Source: Dipylidium caninum
Taxonomy: Eukaryota > Platyhelminthes > Cestoda > Cyclophyllidea > Dipylidiidae
Assembly (NCBI GenBank): GCA_017562135.1
Contig: QEYB01000062.1
Span: 1-64,000 of the forward strand
Reading direction: 5' to 3'
DNA: 64,000 bases
The notes beneath the pieces are model-generated. The model saw only the letters and a program-made list of their open reading frames with translations, had not been told where the DNA came from and ran no database searches. The stretch's first letter is position 1. Every line of letters starts with the position of its first letter. Made by a program: the position numbers and the translations under genes. Shown here in pieces: positions 1 to 11,431 of the stretch.

Positions 1-3000
1 CCCTGCTCCACCTCCACAACACCACTCTCTCGCACTCTCATCGCACTCGCAGCCACTGAATCCAGCGCCCGACACAGCCGCACCACCGAGTCTCATTACA
101 GTGAGCCAACCGAATGTGTCGAGTGACCGAGCACTCCTCTCTTGACCGGACTCCAACACAACACGCCCGCCTCCACTCTCCTGCCATAGAGTGTGTGGAG
201 AGTCGGAGGAGACATTCCTCCCATCTCGCCTCCCCTCACACACCTCTTCTCGCCACTCTCATCGCCACGCCGACACTGAATCGCGCCCGACCCAGCGCAC
301 CACCGAGTTCCCTCTCAGTGGCCAACCGAATGTGTCGAGGTGGACCGAGCAACTCCTTCTGCGACCGGTCCACACCACCAAACACGCCGCCTCACTCTTC
401 TGCCTACCGAGTGTGTGGGAGGAGTCGGAGGAGACATCCCTCATCCTCGCCTCCACCCTCCACACACCACTCTCATGCACAATCTCGCATCGCCAACCAC
501 TGAATCCGCGCCCGACCACAGCCGCACCACCGAGTCCTTCTCAGTGGCCAACGAATGTGTCGGAGGTGACCGAGCACTCCTCTCTGCGACCGTCCACACC
601 CAACCACGCCCGCCTCACTCTCCTGCCTACCCGAGTGTTGAGAGTCGGAGGAGACATCTCTCCCACCTCGCCTCCACCCTCCACACACCACTCCATCGCC
701 ACTCTCATCCACTCTTCATCGGCCACCGCGCCAGCAACCACTGAACCGCGCCCGACCCACAGCCGCACCACCGAGTCCCTCTCAGTGGCCAAACCGAATT
801 GTCAAGGTGACCGATCACTCCTCTCTGCCGCCGTTCCACACCACCAACACGCCGCCTCCACTCTCTTGCTACCGAGTGTGTGGAGGAGTCGGAGGAGACA
901 TCTCCTCCCACCTCGCCTCCCTGCACACACCACTCTCATGGCCACTTCATTCTCACCCCGCCAGCAACCATGATCGCGCCGACCACAGCCGCACACGAGT
1001 TCCTCTCAGGGCCACCGAATGTGTTCGAGGTGCCGAGCACTTTCTCTGACGAGCCCCGCCCTCCACTTCTCCTCTCTTGTGTGGAGGAGTCCATCTCCTC
1101 CATCCTCGACCGTCCACCACCACCAACACACAGCCGCGCTTCCACTATCCTGCCTCACACGAGTGTGGTGGAGAAGTCGGAGGGAGACATCTCTCCACCC
1201 TTCGCCTCCAACGCCTGCAACACACCGACCTCATCGCCCACTCTCATCGCCACTCTCAATCGCCACTTCATCGCCATCGCCAGCACCACTGAATCCGGCG
1301 CCCGTCGACCAGCCGCACCACCGAGTCCTCTCAGTGGGCCAAACCGAATGTGTCGAGGTGACGAGCACTCCTCTCTGGCCGACCGTCACACCACCACACG
1401 CCCGCTCCACTCTCCTGCTACCGGTGTGTGAGAAGTCGGAGGGCCAGAACATCTCCTCCACCCTCGAGCCTCCAGCCCTGCCTACACGACCACACCAACT
1501 CTCATCGCACTCTCAGTGGCCAACCAGAGAATGTTCGAACAGCAGCATTCCTCTTGCACCTCACGACCACCAACACGCCGCCCCTGTCCTCCTACCTAGA
1601 GTGCGTGCAGGTTCGGAGAGACATCTCCTTCCACCCGCATTCACCTGCACACAACACTCATCACGTCCACAACCCTCATCGCTACTCGCGCAGCACCACT
1701 GATCCGCCCGACTCACACTCACCACGAGCCTCCTCAGTGGCCAACCGAAATGTTCGAGATGACGAGCACTCCTCCTGCCACGTCCACACCACCTAAACAC
1801 GCCCGCCCACCTGTTCTCCTGCCCTACCGAGGTGCGTGAGGGAGTCAGGAGACATCTCTCCACTCCTCGGCCCACCCTGCACACAACACTTCATCGCACG
1901 CTCCTTCATCGCCGCTCTCATCCGCAAGCACCACTGAATCCGCAGCCTCACCGCCGCACCACCGAGTCCTCTCAGTGGCCAACCAATGTGTCGAGTGACC
2001 GAGCAATCCTCTCTGCCACGTCCACACACAACACGCCGCCTCCACTCTCCTCCTTACCAGTGTGGAGGAGCTGAGAGACATCTCCTCCACCTCGCCTCCA
2101 CCCTGCACACAACACTCTCATCGCCGCTTCTCATCGCCAACTCGCGAGCCCACTGAATCAAACCGCAGCCTCAGCCTCACCACGAGTCGTCCAACCGAAT
2201 TGTGTCAGTGGACCGAGTCAATCATCGTCTGGCCACCCTCCACACCGACCAACAACGCCCGCCTCCACTCTCCTGACTACCGATCGTGGAGATCGGCAGA
2301 CATCTCCTCCCCAATCCCGCTCCACACACACAACTCTCTCATGCCACCCTCTCATCCCGCTCTTCATCGCCACTCGCAAGCACCGCTGAATCGGCGCGGC
2401 CTTCGCCTCACCACCTGATCCTCAGTGGCCACCAAAAATGGTCGAGGTGACCGAGCAGTCCTCTCTCCACCTTCCACACACCAACACGCCCGCCTCTCAC
2501 TCTCCTTGCTTACGAGTGCGTGGAGGAGTCGGAGTGAGACCATTTCCCTCCCACTCCCGCCCCACCCTGCACACAACACTCTCTCGCGCTCTATCGCCGC
2601 TCTCATCGCCACTCGCCAGCACCGCTGAATCCGCAGCCGTCCTCAGCCTCACCACCGAGCCTCTCATGCCAACCGAATGTGTCGAGTGACAGCACTCCTC
2701 TCTGCCGACCGTCCACACCACCAACACGCCCGCCTCCACCTCCTGCCTACCAGTGTGTGAGGAGTCGGAGGAACATCTTCCTCCCACTCCGTCGCCCTCC
2801 ATCCTTCACACCACACCTCTCTCGCGCTCTCATCGCACGCGAGCCACCACGAATCAACCGCCGCACAGGCCGCACCACCGAGTCCTCTCATTCTGGCCAA
2901 CAATGTGTCGAGTACCGAGCACTCCTCTCTGACCCGCCCACACCACTAACACCGCCGCTCACTCTCCTGCTACGAGTGCGTTAAGTCGAGGAGACATCTC

Positions 3001-6000
3001 CTCCCCGCTCCCGCACTACCTCCATCACAACTCTCATCGCCACTCTTCATCACCACTCCGAGACCTCTGATCCGCACCGCCTCAGCCACCACGAATCGCG
3101 CCGACCACGCCGCACACCGAGTCCTCTCAGTGGCCAACGAATGTGTCGAGGTGACCGAGCACTCCTCTCTGCCGACCCTCCACACCACCAACACCGCCCG
3201 CCTCCACTATCCTGCCTACCGAGTGTGTGAGGAGTCGGAGAGACATTACTCTCTCCCACCTCGTCCTCCACCGCACACAACACTTCTCATCGCCACTCTC
3301 ATCGCCGCGCCCACACACTGATCGCCATCACAGTCGGAGCCACCCACTTGATCCGCAGCACTCAGCCTCATCCAGGCTCATCGCCACTCCGAATCGTCCG
3401 ACAAGCCGCACCACGAGTCCTCTCAGTGGCCAACCGAATGTTGTCCACACACCACCAACACGCCCGCCTCCCACTCCTCGCCTGGAGGTGTGGAGGAGTC
3501 GCACTCCGCCATCGCCTCCTACGCACCCATCGAGCTGAATTCCGCACGACCTCAGCCCTTGAGTCTCTCTCTCTGACTTCTCGAGCATCGCCACTCGCCA
3601 CCCACACACGATCGGGCCTGCCGACACGCCGCCACCGAGCACGTGTCGGGAGGAGTCGAGAATGGAGACATCTCCTCCATTACCCCCTCCACCCTGCACA
3701 CACCACTCTCATCTCTCATCGCCACTCGCAGCACCACTGGCCGGGCAACGAGTCCTCTCAGTGGCCAACCGAATGTGTCGACGGTGACTCCTCTCTGCCG
3801 ATCCACACACCAACCACGCCCGCCTCGCCTACCAGTGTGTGGAGGAGTCGGAGGAGACATCTCCTCCCATCCTCGCCTCACCCTCCACACACACCTCTCG
3901 CCGCTCGCCATCGCCACTCTCATCGCCACTCGCCAGCTGAATCCGCGCCGACCACAGCCGCACCACCCGAGTCCTCTCAGTGGCCAACGAATTGTCGAGG
4001 TGACCGAGCCACTCCTCTCTGCCGACCGTCCACCACCAAACGCCCGCCTCCACTCTCCTGCCTACCGAGTGTGTGGAGGAGTCGGAGGAGACATCTCCTC
4101 CCACCCTCCGCCCCACCCTGCACACACCACTCTCATCGCCACTTCCTCATCGCCACTGAATCTCATCGCCGCGCCACCACCACTCCTCTCAGTGGCCAAC
4201 CGAATGTGTCGAGGTGACCGAGCACTCCTCTCTGCGACCGTCCACACACAAACGCCCGCCTCCACTCTCCTGCCTACGAGTGTGTGGAGAGATCGCAGAC
4301 AGACATCTCCTCCCACCCTCGCCTCCACCCCTCCCACACACCACTCTCATCGCACTCTCATCGCCTCCATTCGGCCAGCACCACTGAATCCGCGTCCGAC
4401 CACACCGCACCACCGAGTCCTCTCAGTTGCCAACCGAATGTGTCCCGAGCACTCCTCTCTGCCTGACCGTCCACACCACAAACACGCCCGCCTCCACTCT
4501 CCTGCCTACGAGTGTGTGGAGGAGTCGGAGGAGACATCTCCTCCCATTCCTCGCCTCCACCCTGCACACACCACTCTCATCGCCACTCTCCATCGCCACT
4601 CACATCGCCACTCTCATGCCTCGCCTCCAATCGCGCCCTCGACCACATTGCCTGCACCACCCTGATCCTCTCAGTGGCCAAACCGAATGTGTCGAGGTGA
4701 CCGAGCACTCCTCTCTGCCGACCGTCCACACCACCAACACGCCCGCCTCCACTCTCCTGCCTACCGAGTGTGTGGAGGAGTCGGAGGAATGACATCTCCT
4801 CCCACTCCCGCTCCACCCTCACACTCTCATCGCCACTCTCATCGCCACTCGCCAGCACCACTGAATCCGCCCCGACCACAGCCGCACCACCGAGTCCTCT
4901 CAGTGGCCAACCGAATGCGACCGCACTCACCGTCCACCCTCACCAACACCAACACGCCCCTCCACTCTCCTGCCTACCGAGGAGTGTGGAGGAGACATTC
5001 TCCTCCCATCCTCGCCTCCACCCTGCACACACAACTATCATCGCCACTCTCATCGCCTCTCATCGCCATCGCCAGCCACTGAATCCGCGCCCGACCACAG
5101 CCGCCACCACCGAGTCCTCTCAGTGGCCAACCGAATGTGTCGAGTGACCGAGCACTCCTCTCTGCCGACCGTCCACACCACCAACACGCCGCCTCCACTC
5201 TCCTGCCTACCGAGTGTGTGGAGGAGTCGGAGGAGACATCTCCTCCATCCTCGCCTCCACCCTGCACACACCACTCTCATCGCCACTCTCATCGCCACTC
5301 GCCAGCACCACTGAATCCGCGCCCGACCACAGCCGCACCACCGAGTCCTCTCAGTGGCCAACCGAATGTGTCGAGGTGACCGAGCATCCTCTCTGCCGAC
5401 CGTCCACACCACCAACACGCCCGCCTCCACTCTCCTGCCTACGAGTGTGTGGAGGAGTCGGAGGAGACATCTCCTCCCACCTCGCCTCCACCCTGCACAC
5501 ACCACTCTCATCGCCACTCTCATCGCCACTCTCATCGCCACTCGCCAGCACCACTGAATCCGCGCCGACACAGCCGCACCACGAGTCCTCTCAGTGGCCA
5601 ACCGAATGTGTCGAGGTGACCGAGCACTCCTCTCTGCCGACCGTCCACACCACCAACACGCCCGCCTCCACTCTCCTGCCTACCGAGTGTGTGGAGGAGT
5701 CGGAGGAGACATCTCCTCCCATTCCTCGCCTCCACCCTGCACACACCACTCTCATCGCCACTCTCATCGCCACTCGCCAGCACCACTGAATCCGCGCGAC
5801 CACAGCCGCACCACCGAGTCCTCTCAGTGGCCAACCGAATGTGTCGAGGTGACCGAGCACTCCTCTCTGCCGACCGTCCACACCACCAACACGCCCGCCT
5901 CCACTCTCCTGCCTACCGAGTGTGTGGAGGAGTCGGAGGAGACATCTCCTCCCATCCTCGCCACTCCACCCTCCACACACCACTCTCATCGCCACACTCT

Positions 6001-9000
6001 CATCGCCACTCGCCAGCACCACTGAATCCGCGCCCGACCACAGCCGCACCACCGAGTCCTCTCAGTGGCCAACCGAATGTGTCGAGGTGACCGAGCACTC
6101 CTCTCTGCCGACCGTCCACACCACCAACACGCCCGCCTCCACTCTCCTGCCTACCGAGTGTGTGGAGGAGTCGGAGGAGACATCTCCTCCCACCCTCGCC
6201 TCCACCCTCCACACACCACTCTCATCGCCACTCTCATCGCCACTCTCATCGCCACTCGCCAGCACCACTGAATCCGCGCCCGACCACAGCCGCACCACGA
6301 GTCCTCTCAGTGGCCAACCGAATGTGTCGAGGTGACCGAGCACTCCTCTCTGCCGACCGTCCACACCACCAACACGCCCGCCTCCACTCTCCTGCCTACC
6401 GAGTGTGTGGAGGAGTCGGAGGAGACATCTCCTCCCATCCTCGCCTCCACCCTCCACACACCACTCTCATCGCCACTCTCATCGCCACTCTCATCGCCAC
6501 TCGCCAGCACCACTGAATCCGCGCCCGACCACAGCCGCACCACCGAGTCCTCTCAGTGGCCAACCGAATGTGTCGAGGTGACCGAGCACTCCTCTCTGCC
6601 GACCGTCCACACCACCAACACGCCCGCCTCCACTCTCCTGCCTACCGAGTGTGTGGAGGAGTCGGAGGAGACATCTCCTCCCACCCTCGCCTCCACCCTG
6701 CACACACCACTCTCATCGCCACTCTCATCGCCACTCGCCAGCACCACTGAATCCGCGCCCGACCACAGCCGCACCACCGAGTCCTCTCAGTGGCCAACCG
6801 AATGTGTCGAGGTGACCGAGCACTCCTCTCTGCCGACCGTCCACACCACCAACACGCCCGCCTCCACTCTCCTGCCTACCGAGTGTGTGGAGGAGTCGGA
6901 GGAGACATCTCCTCCCATCCTCGCCTCCACCCTGCACACACCACTCTCATCGCCACTCTCATCGCCACTCTCATCGCCACCCGCCAGCACCACTGAATCC
7001 GCGCCCGACCACAGCCGCACCACCGAGTCCTCTCAGTGGCCAACCGAATGTGTCGAGGTGACCGAGCACTCCTCTCTGCCGACCGTCCACACCACCAACA
7101 CGCCCGCCTCCACTCTCCTGCCTACCGAGTGTGTGGAGGAGTCGGAGGAGACATCTCCTCCCATCCTCGCCTCCACCCTCCACACACCACTCTCATCGCC
7201 ACTCTCATCGCCACTCTCATCGCCACCCGCCAGCACCACTGAATCCGCGCCCGACCACAGCCGCACCACCGAGTCCTCTCAGTGGCCAACCGAATGTGTC
7301 GAGGTGACCGAGCACTCCTCTCTGCCGACCGTCCACACCACCAACACGCCCGCCTCCACTCTCCTGCCTACCGAGTGTGTGGAGGAGTCGGAGGAGACAT
7401 CTCCTCCCATCCTCGCCTCCACCCTCCACACACCACTCTCATCGCCACTCTCATCGCCACTCTCATCGCCACTCGCCAGCACCACTGAATCCGCGCCCGA
7501 CCACAGCCGCACCACCGAGTCCTCTCAGTGGCCAACCGAATGTGTCGAGGTGACCGAGCACTCCTCTCTGCCGACCGTCCACACCACCAACACGCCCGCC
7601 TCCACTCTCCTGCCTACCGAGTGTGTGGAGGAGTCGGAGGAGACATCTCCTCCCATCCTCGCCTCCACCCTGCACACACCACTCTCATCGCCACTCTCAT
7701 CGCCACTCTCATCACTCGCCAGCACCCACTGAATCCGCGCCCGACCACAGCCGCACACCGAGTCCTCTCAGTGGCCAACCGAATGTGTCGAGGTGACCGA
7801 GCACTCCTCTCTGCCGACCGTCCACACCACCAACACGCCCGCCTCCACTCTCCTGCCCTACCGAGTGTGTGGAGGAGTCGGAGGAGACATCTCCTCCCAC
7901 CCTCGCCTCCACCCTGCACACACCACTCTCATCGCCACTCTCATCGCCACTCGCCAGCACCACTGAATCCGCGCCCGACCACAGCCGCACCACCGAGTCC
8001 TCTCAGTGGCCAACCGAATGTGTCGAGGTGACCGAGCACTCCTCTCTGCCGACCGTCCACACCACCAACACGCCCGCCTCCACTCTCCTGCCTACCGAGT
8101 GTGTGGAGGAGTCGGAGGAGACATCTCCTCCCATCCTCGCCTCCACCCTCCACACACCACTCTCATCGCCACTCTCATCGCCACTCTCATCGCCACTCGC
8201 CAGCACCACTGAATCCGCGCCCGACCACAGCCGCACCACCGAGTCCTCTCAGTGGCCAACCGAATGTGTCGAGGTGACCGAGCACTCCTCTCTGCCGACC
8301 GTCCACACCACCAACACGCCCGCCTCCACTCTCCTGCCTACCGAGTGTGTGGAGGAGTCGGAGGAGACATCTCCTCCCACCCTCGCCTCCACCCTGCACA
8401 CACCACTCTCATCGCCACTCTCATCGCCACTCGCCAGCACCACTGAATCCGCGCCCGACCACAGCCGCACCACCGAGTCCTCTCAGTGGCCAACCGAATG
8501 TGTCGAGGTGACCGAGCACTCCTCTCTGCCGACCGTCCACACCACCAACACGCCCGCCTCCACTCTCCTGCCTACCGAGTGTGTGGAGGAGTCGGAGGAG
8601 ACATCTCCTCCCATCCTCGCCTCCACCCTGCACACAACCACTCTCATCGCCACTCTCATCGCCACTCGCCAGCACCACTGAATCCGCGCCCGACCACAGC
8701 CGCACCACCGAGTCCTCTCAGTGGCCAACCGAATGTGTCGAGGTGACCGAGCACTCCTCTCTGCCGACCGTCCACACCACCAACACGCCCGCCTCCACTC
8801 TCCTGCCTACCGAGTGTGTGGAGGAGTCGGAGGAGACATCTCCTCCCATCCTCGCCTCCACCCTGCACACACCACTCTCATCGCCACTCTCATCGCCACT
8901 CGCCAGCACACTGAATCCGCGCCCGACCACAGCCGCACCACCGAGTCCTCTCAGTGGCCAACCGAATGTGTCGAGGTGACCGAGCACTCCTCTCTGCCGA

Positions 9001-11055
9001 CCGTCCACACCACCAACACGCCCGCCTCCACTCTCCTGCCTACCGAGTGTGTGGAGGAGTCGGAGGAGACATCTCCTCCCATCCTCGCCTCCACCCTGCA
9101 CACACCACTCTCATCGCCACTCTCATCGCCACTCTCATCGCCACTCGCCAGCACCACTGAATCACCACAGCCGCACCACCGAGTCCTCTCAGTGGCCAAC
9201 CGAATGTGTCGAGGTGACCGAGCACTCCTCTCTGCCACCGTCCACACCACCAACACGCCCGCCTCCACTCTCCTGCCTACCGAGTGTGTGGAGGAGTCGG
9301 AGGAGACATCTCCTCCCATCCTCGCCTCCACCCTGCCACACACCACTCTCATCGCCACTCTCATCGCCACTCGCCAGCACCACTGAATCCGCGCCCGACC
9401 ACAGCCGCACCACCGAGTCCTCTCAGTGGCCAACCGAATGTGTCGAGGTGACCGAGCACTCCTCTCTGCCGACCGTCCACACCACCAACACGCCCGCCTC
9501 CACTCTCCTGCCTACCGAGTGTGTGGAGGAGTCGGAGAGACATCTCCTCCCATCCCGCCTCCACCCTGCACACACCACTCTCATCGCCACTCTCATCGCC
9601 ACTCGCCAGCACACTGAATCGCCGCACCACCGAGTCCTCTCAGTGGCCAACCGAATGTGTCGAGGTGACCGAGCACTCCTCTCTGCCGACCGTCCACACC
9701 ACCAACACGCCCGCCTCCACTCTCCTGCCTACCGAGTGTGTGGAGGAGTCGGAGGAGACATCTCCTCCCATCCTCGCCTCCACCCTGCACACACCACTCT
9801 CATCGCCACTCTCATCGCCACTCGCCAGCACCACTGAATCCGCGCCCGACCACAGCCGCACCACCGAGTCCTCTCAGTGGCCAACCGAATGTGTCGAGGT
9901 GACCGAGCACTCCTCTCTGCCGACCGTCCACACCACCAACACGCCCGCCTCCACTCTCCTGCCTACCGAGTGTGTGGAGGAGTCGGAGGAGACATCTCCT
10001 CCCATCCTCGCCTCCACCCTGCACACACCACTCTCATCGCCACTCTCATCGCCACCCGCCAGCACCACTGAATCCGCGCCCGACCACAGCCGCACCACCG
10101 AGTCCTCTCAGTGGCCAACCGAATGTGTCGAGGTGACCGAGCACTCCTCTCTGCCGACCGTCCACACCACCAACACGCCCGCCTCCACTCTCCTGCCTAC
10201 CGAGTGTGTGGAGGAGTCGGAGGAGACATCTCCTCCCACCCTCGCCTCCACCCTCCACACACCACTCTCATCGCCACTCTCATCGCCACTCGCCAGCACC
10301 ACTGAATCCGCGCCCGACCACAGCCGCACCACCGAGTCCTCTCAGTGGCCAACCGAATGTGTCGAGGTGACCGAGCACTCCTCTCTGCCGACCGTCCACA
10401 CCACCAACACGCCCGCCTCCACTCTCCTGCCTACCGAGTGTGTGGAGGAGTCGGAGGAGACATCTCCTCCCACCCTCGCCTCCACCCTGCACACACCACT
10501 CTCATCGCCACTCTCATCGCCACTCTCATCGCCACCGCCAGCACCACTGAATCCGCGCTCCTCTCAGTGGCCAACCGAATGTGTCGAGGTGACCGAGCAC
10601 TCCTCTCTGCCGACCGTCCACACCACCAACACGCCCGCCTCCACTCTCCTGCCTACCGAGTGTGTGGAGGAGTCGGAGGAGACATCTCCTCCCATCCTCG
10701 CCTCCACCCTCCACACACCACTCTCATCGCCACTCTCATCGCCACCCGCCAGCACCACTGAATCCGCGCCCGACCACAGCCGCACCACCGAGTCCTCTCA
10801 GTGGCCAACCGAATGTGTCGAGGTGACCGAGCACTCCTCTCTGCCGACCGTCCACACCACCAACACGCCCGCCTCCACTCTCCTGCCTACCGAGTGTGTG
10901 GAGGAGTCGGAGGAGACATCTCCTCCCATCCTCGCCTCCACCCTCCACACACCACTCTCATCGCCACTCTCATCGCCACTCGCCAGCACCACTGAATCCG
11001 CGCCCGACCACAGCCGCACCACCGAGTCCTCTCAGTGGCCAACCGAATGTGTCGA
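1..11055 (+). repeat. GC-rich tandem repeat array, 234/246-bp units
   Basis: About 46-47 head-to-tail copies of one unit run from the left edge to a sharp end at 11055. The most regular copies (6.5-8.5 kb) are 234 or 246 bp, i.e. 78 or 82 codons. The two sizes differ by one extra copy of a 12-bp sub-repeat (ctctcatcgcca), present two or three times per unit. Copies from about 5.1 to 11.05 kb are nearly identical apart from a few positions (for example ccatcctcg/ccaccctcg and ctgcacac/ctccacac). Copies left of about 5.1 kb carry many one-base losses and gains. Only one of the six frames stays free of stops across a clean unit, so this is a coding satellite and not a CRISPR array or simple satellite. 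The array extends beyond the window. Confidence 0.97.
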
Positions 11056-11431
11056 TTTTAGTTATCAACCCACTTTTCAGTCGCCGTCTTCTCCTGTGTC
11101 TTCTCGTCCCCTCAATTTCTCATCTGGTTCTTCGTTGTCTTCTTCTTCTCCTCTCCCCGTCTTCTCGGTTTTCACCACCCACTCTCCTCGTGTTCGCGTT
11201 TCACCTTCTGCCTCCCTGCTGTGTAAGTTTTTGTGTCCTTTTTTCATCTTTTTGTTTCTTAATTCCTTTTCTCTTTTAGTTTCCGCTATGCGTCTTTCCC
11301 CTTCTCAAGTTGTCGGAATTGTCGTTGCCGTTTTTGTGGTTTTTTGCGTCGTTGTGGCATTTGCCTTCATAATGATAGAGAAAAATCGTTTTTGGTATCT
11401 GCCTAATGCTCCACTTGATGATACCACGTGA
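1..11431 (+). CDS. Ser/Thr/Pro-rich tandem-repeat membrane protein (mucin-like), 5' partial
   Basis: Family not recognised. Each 78-aa repeat is rich in Ser, Thr and Pro and carries two Cys in a duplicated PTECVE motif plus an LSSP sub-repeat. That composition suits dense O-glycosylation on a stalk. Long stop-free stretches of the repeat frame are 6332-7732, 7869-8681 and 9521-11431. The last runs out of the array into a unique Ser-rich tail, a hydrophobic helix of about 23 residues (11309-11377) and a short tail ending PLDDTT. A likely 57-nt intron (11223-11279) lies before the helix. The stop TGA (11429-11431) overlaps a good donor (GTGAGT, from 11428), so further 3' exons are possible. I infer a type I surface or tegument-like glycoprotein. 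The N-terminus and signal peptide are outside the window. Frame breaks left of 5.1 kb, and near 7.7 and 8.6-9.6 kb, are single-base indels that may be assembly errors. Confidence 0.7.
11223..11279 (+). other. Probable 57-nt in-phase intron before the transmembrane exon
   Basis: GTAAGT donor, long pyrimidine tract and CTCTTTTAG acceptor. The length is a multiple of three and there is no stop, so retention is also readable. Retention would add 19 very hydrophobic residues (KFLCPFFIFLFLNSFSLLV) just upstream of the transmembrane helix. Splicing joins ...SASLL to FSAMRLSPSQ. Confidence 0.65.

Noticed and set aside
5050..11022. Minus-strand and other-frame ORFs in the array (60-183 aa, repeated)
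   Set aside because: They end at a stop in nearly every unit and are shadows of the open repeat frame.
1..11055. Possible CRISPR array or centromeric satellite
   Set aside because: Units are 234/246 bp, head to tail without spacers, coding in one frame and joined to a membrane exon in a eukaryotic setting.
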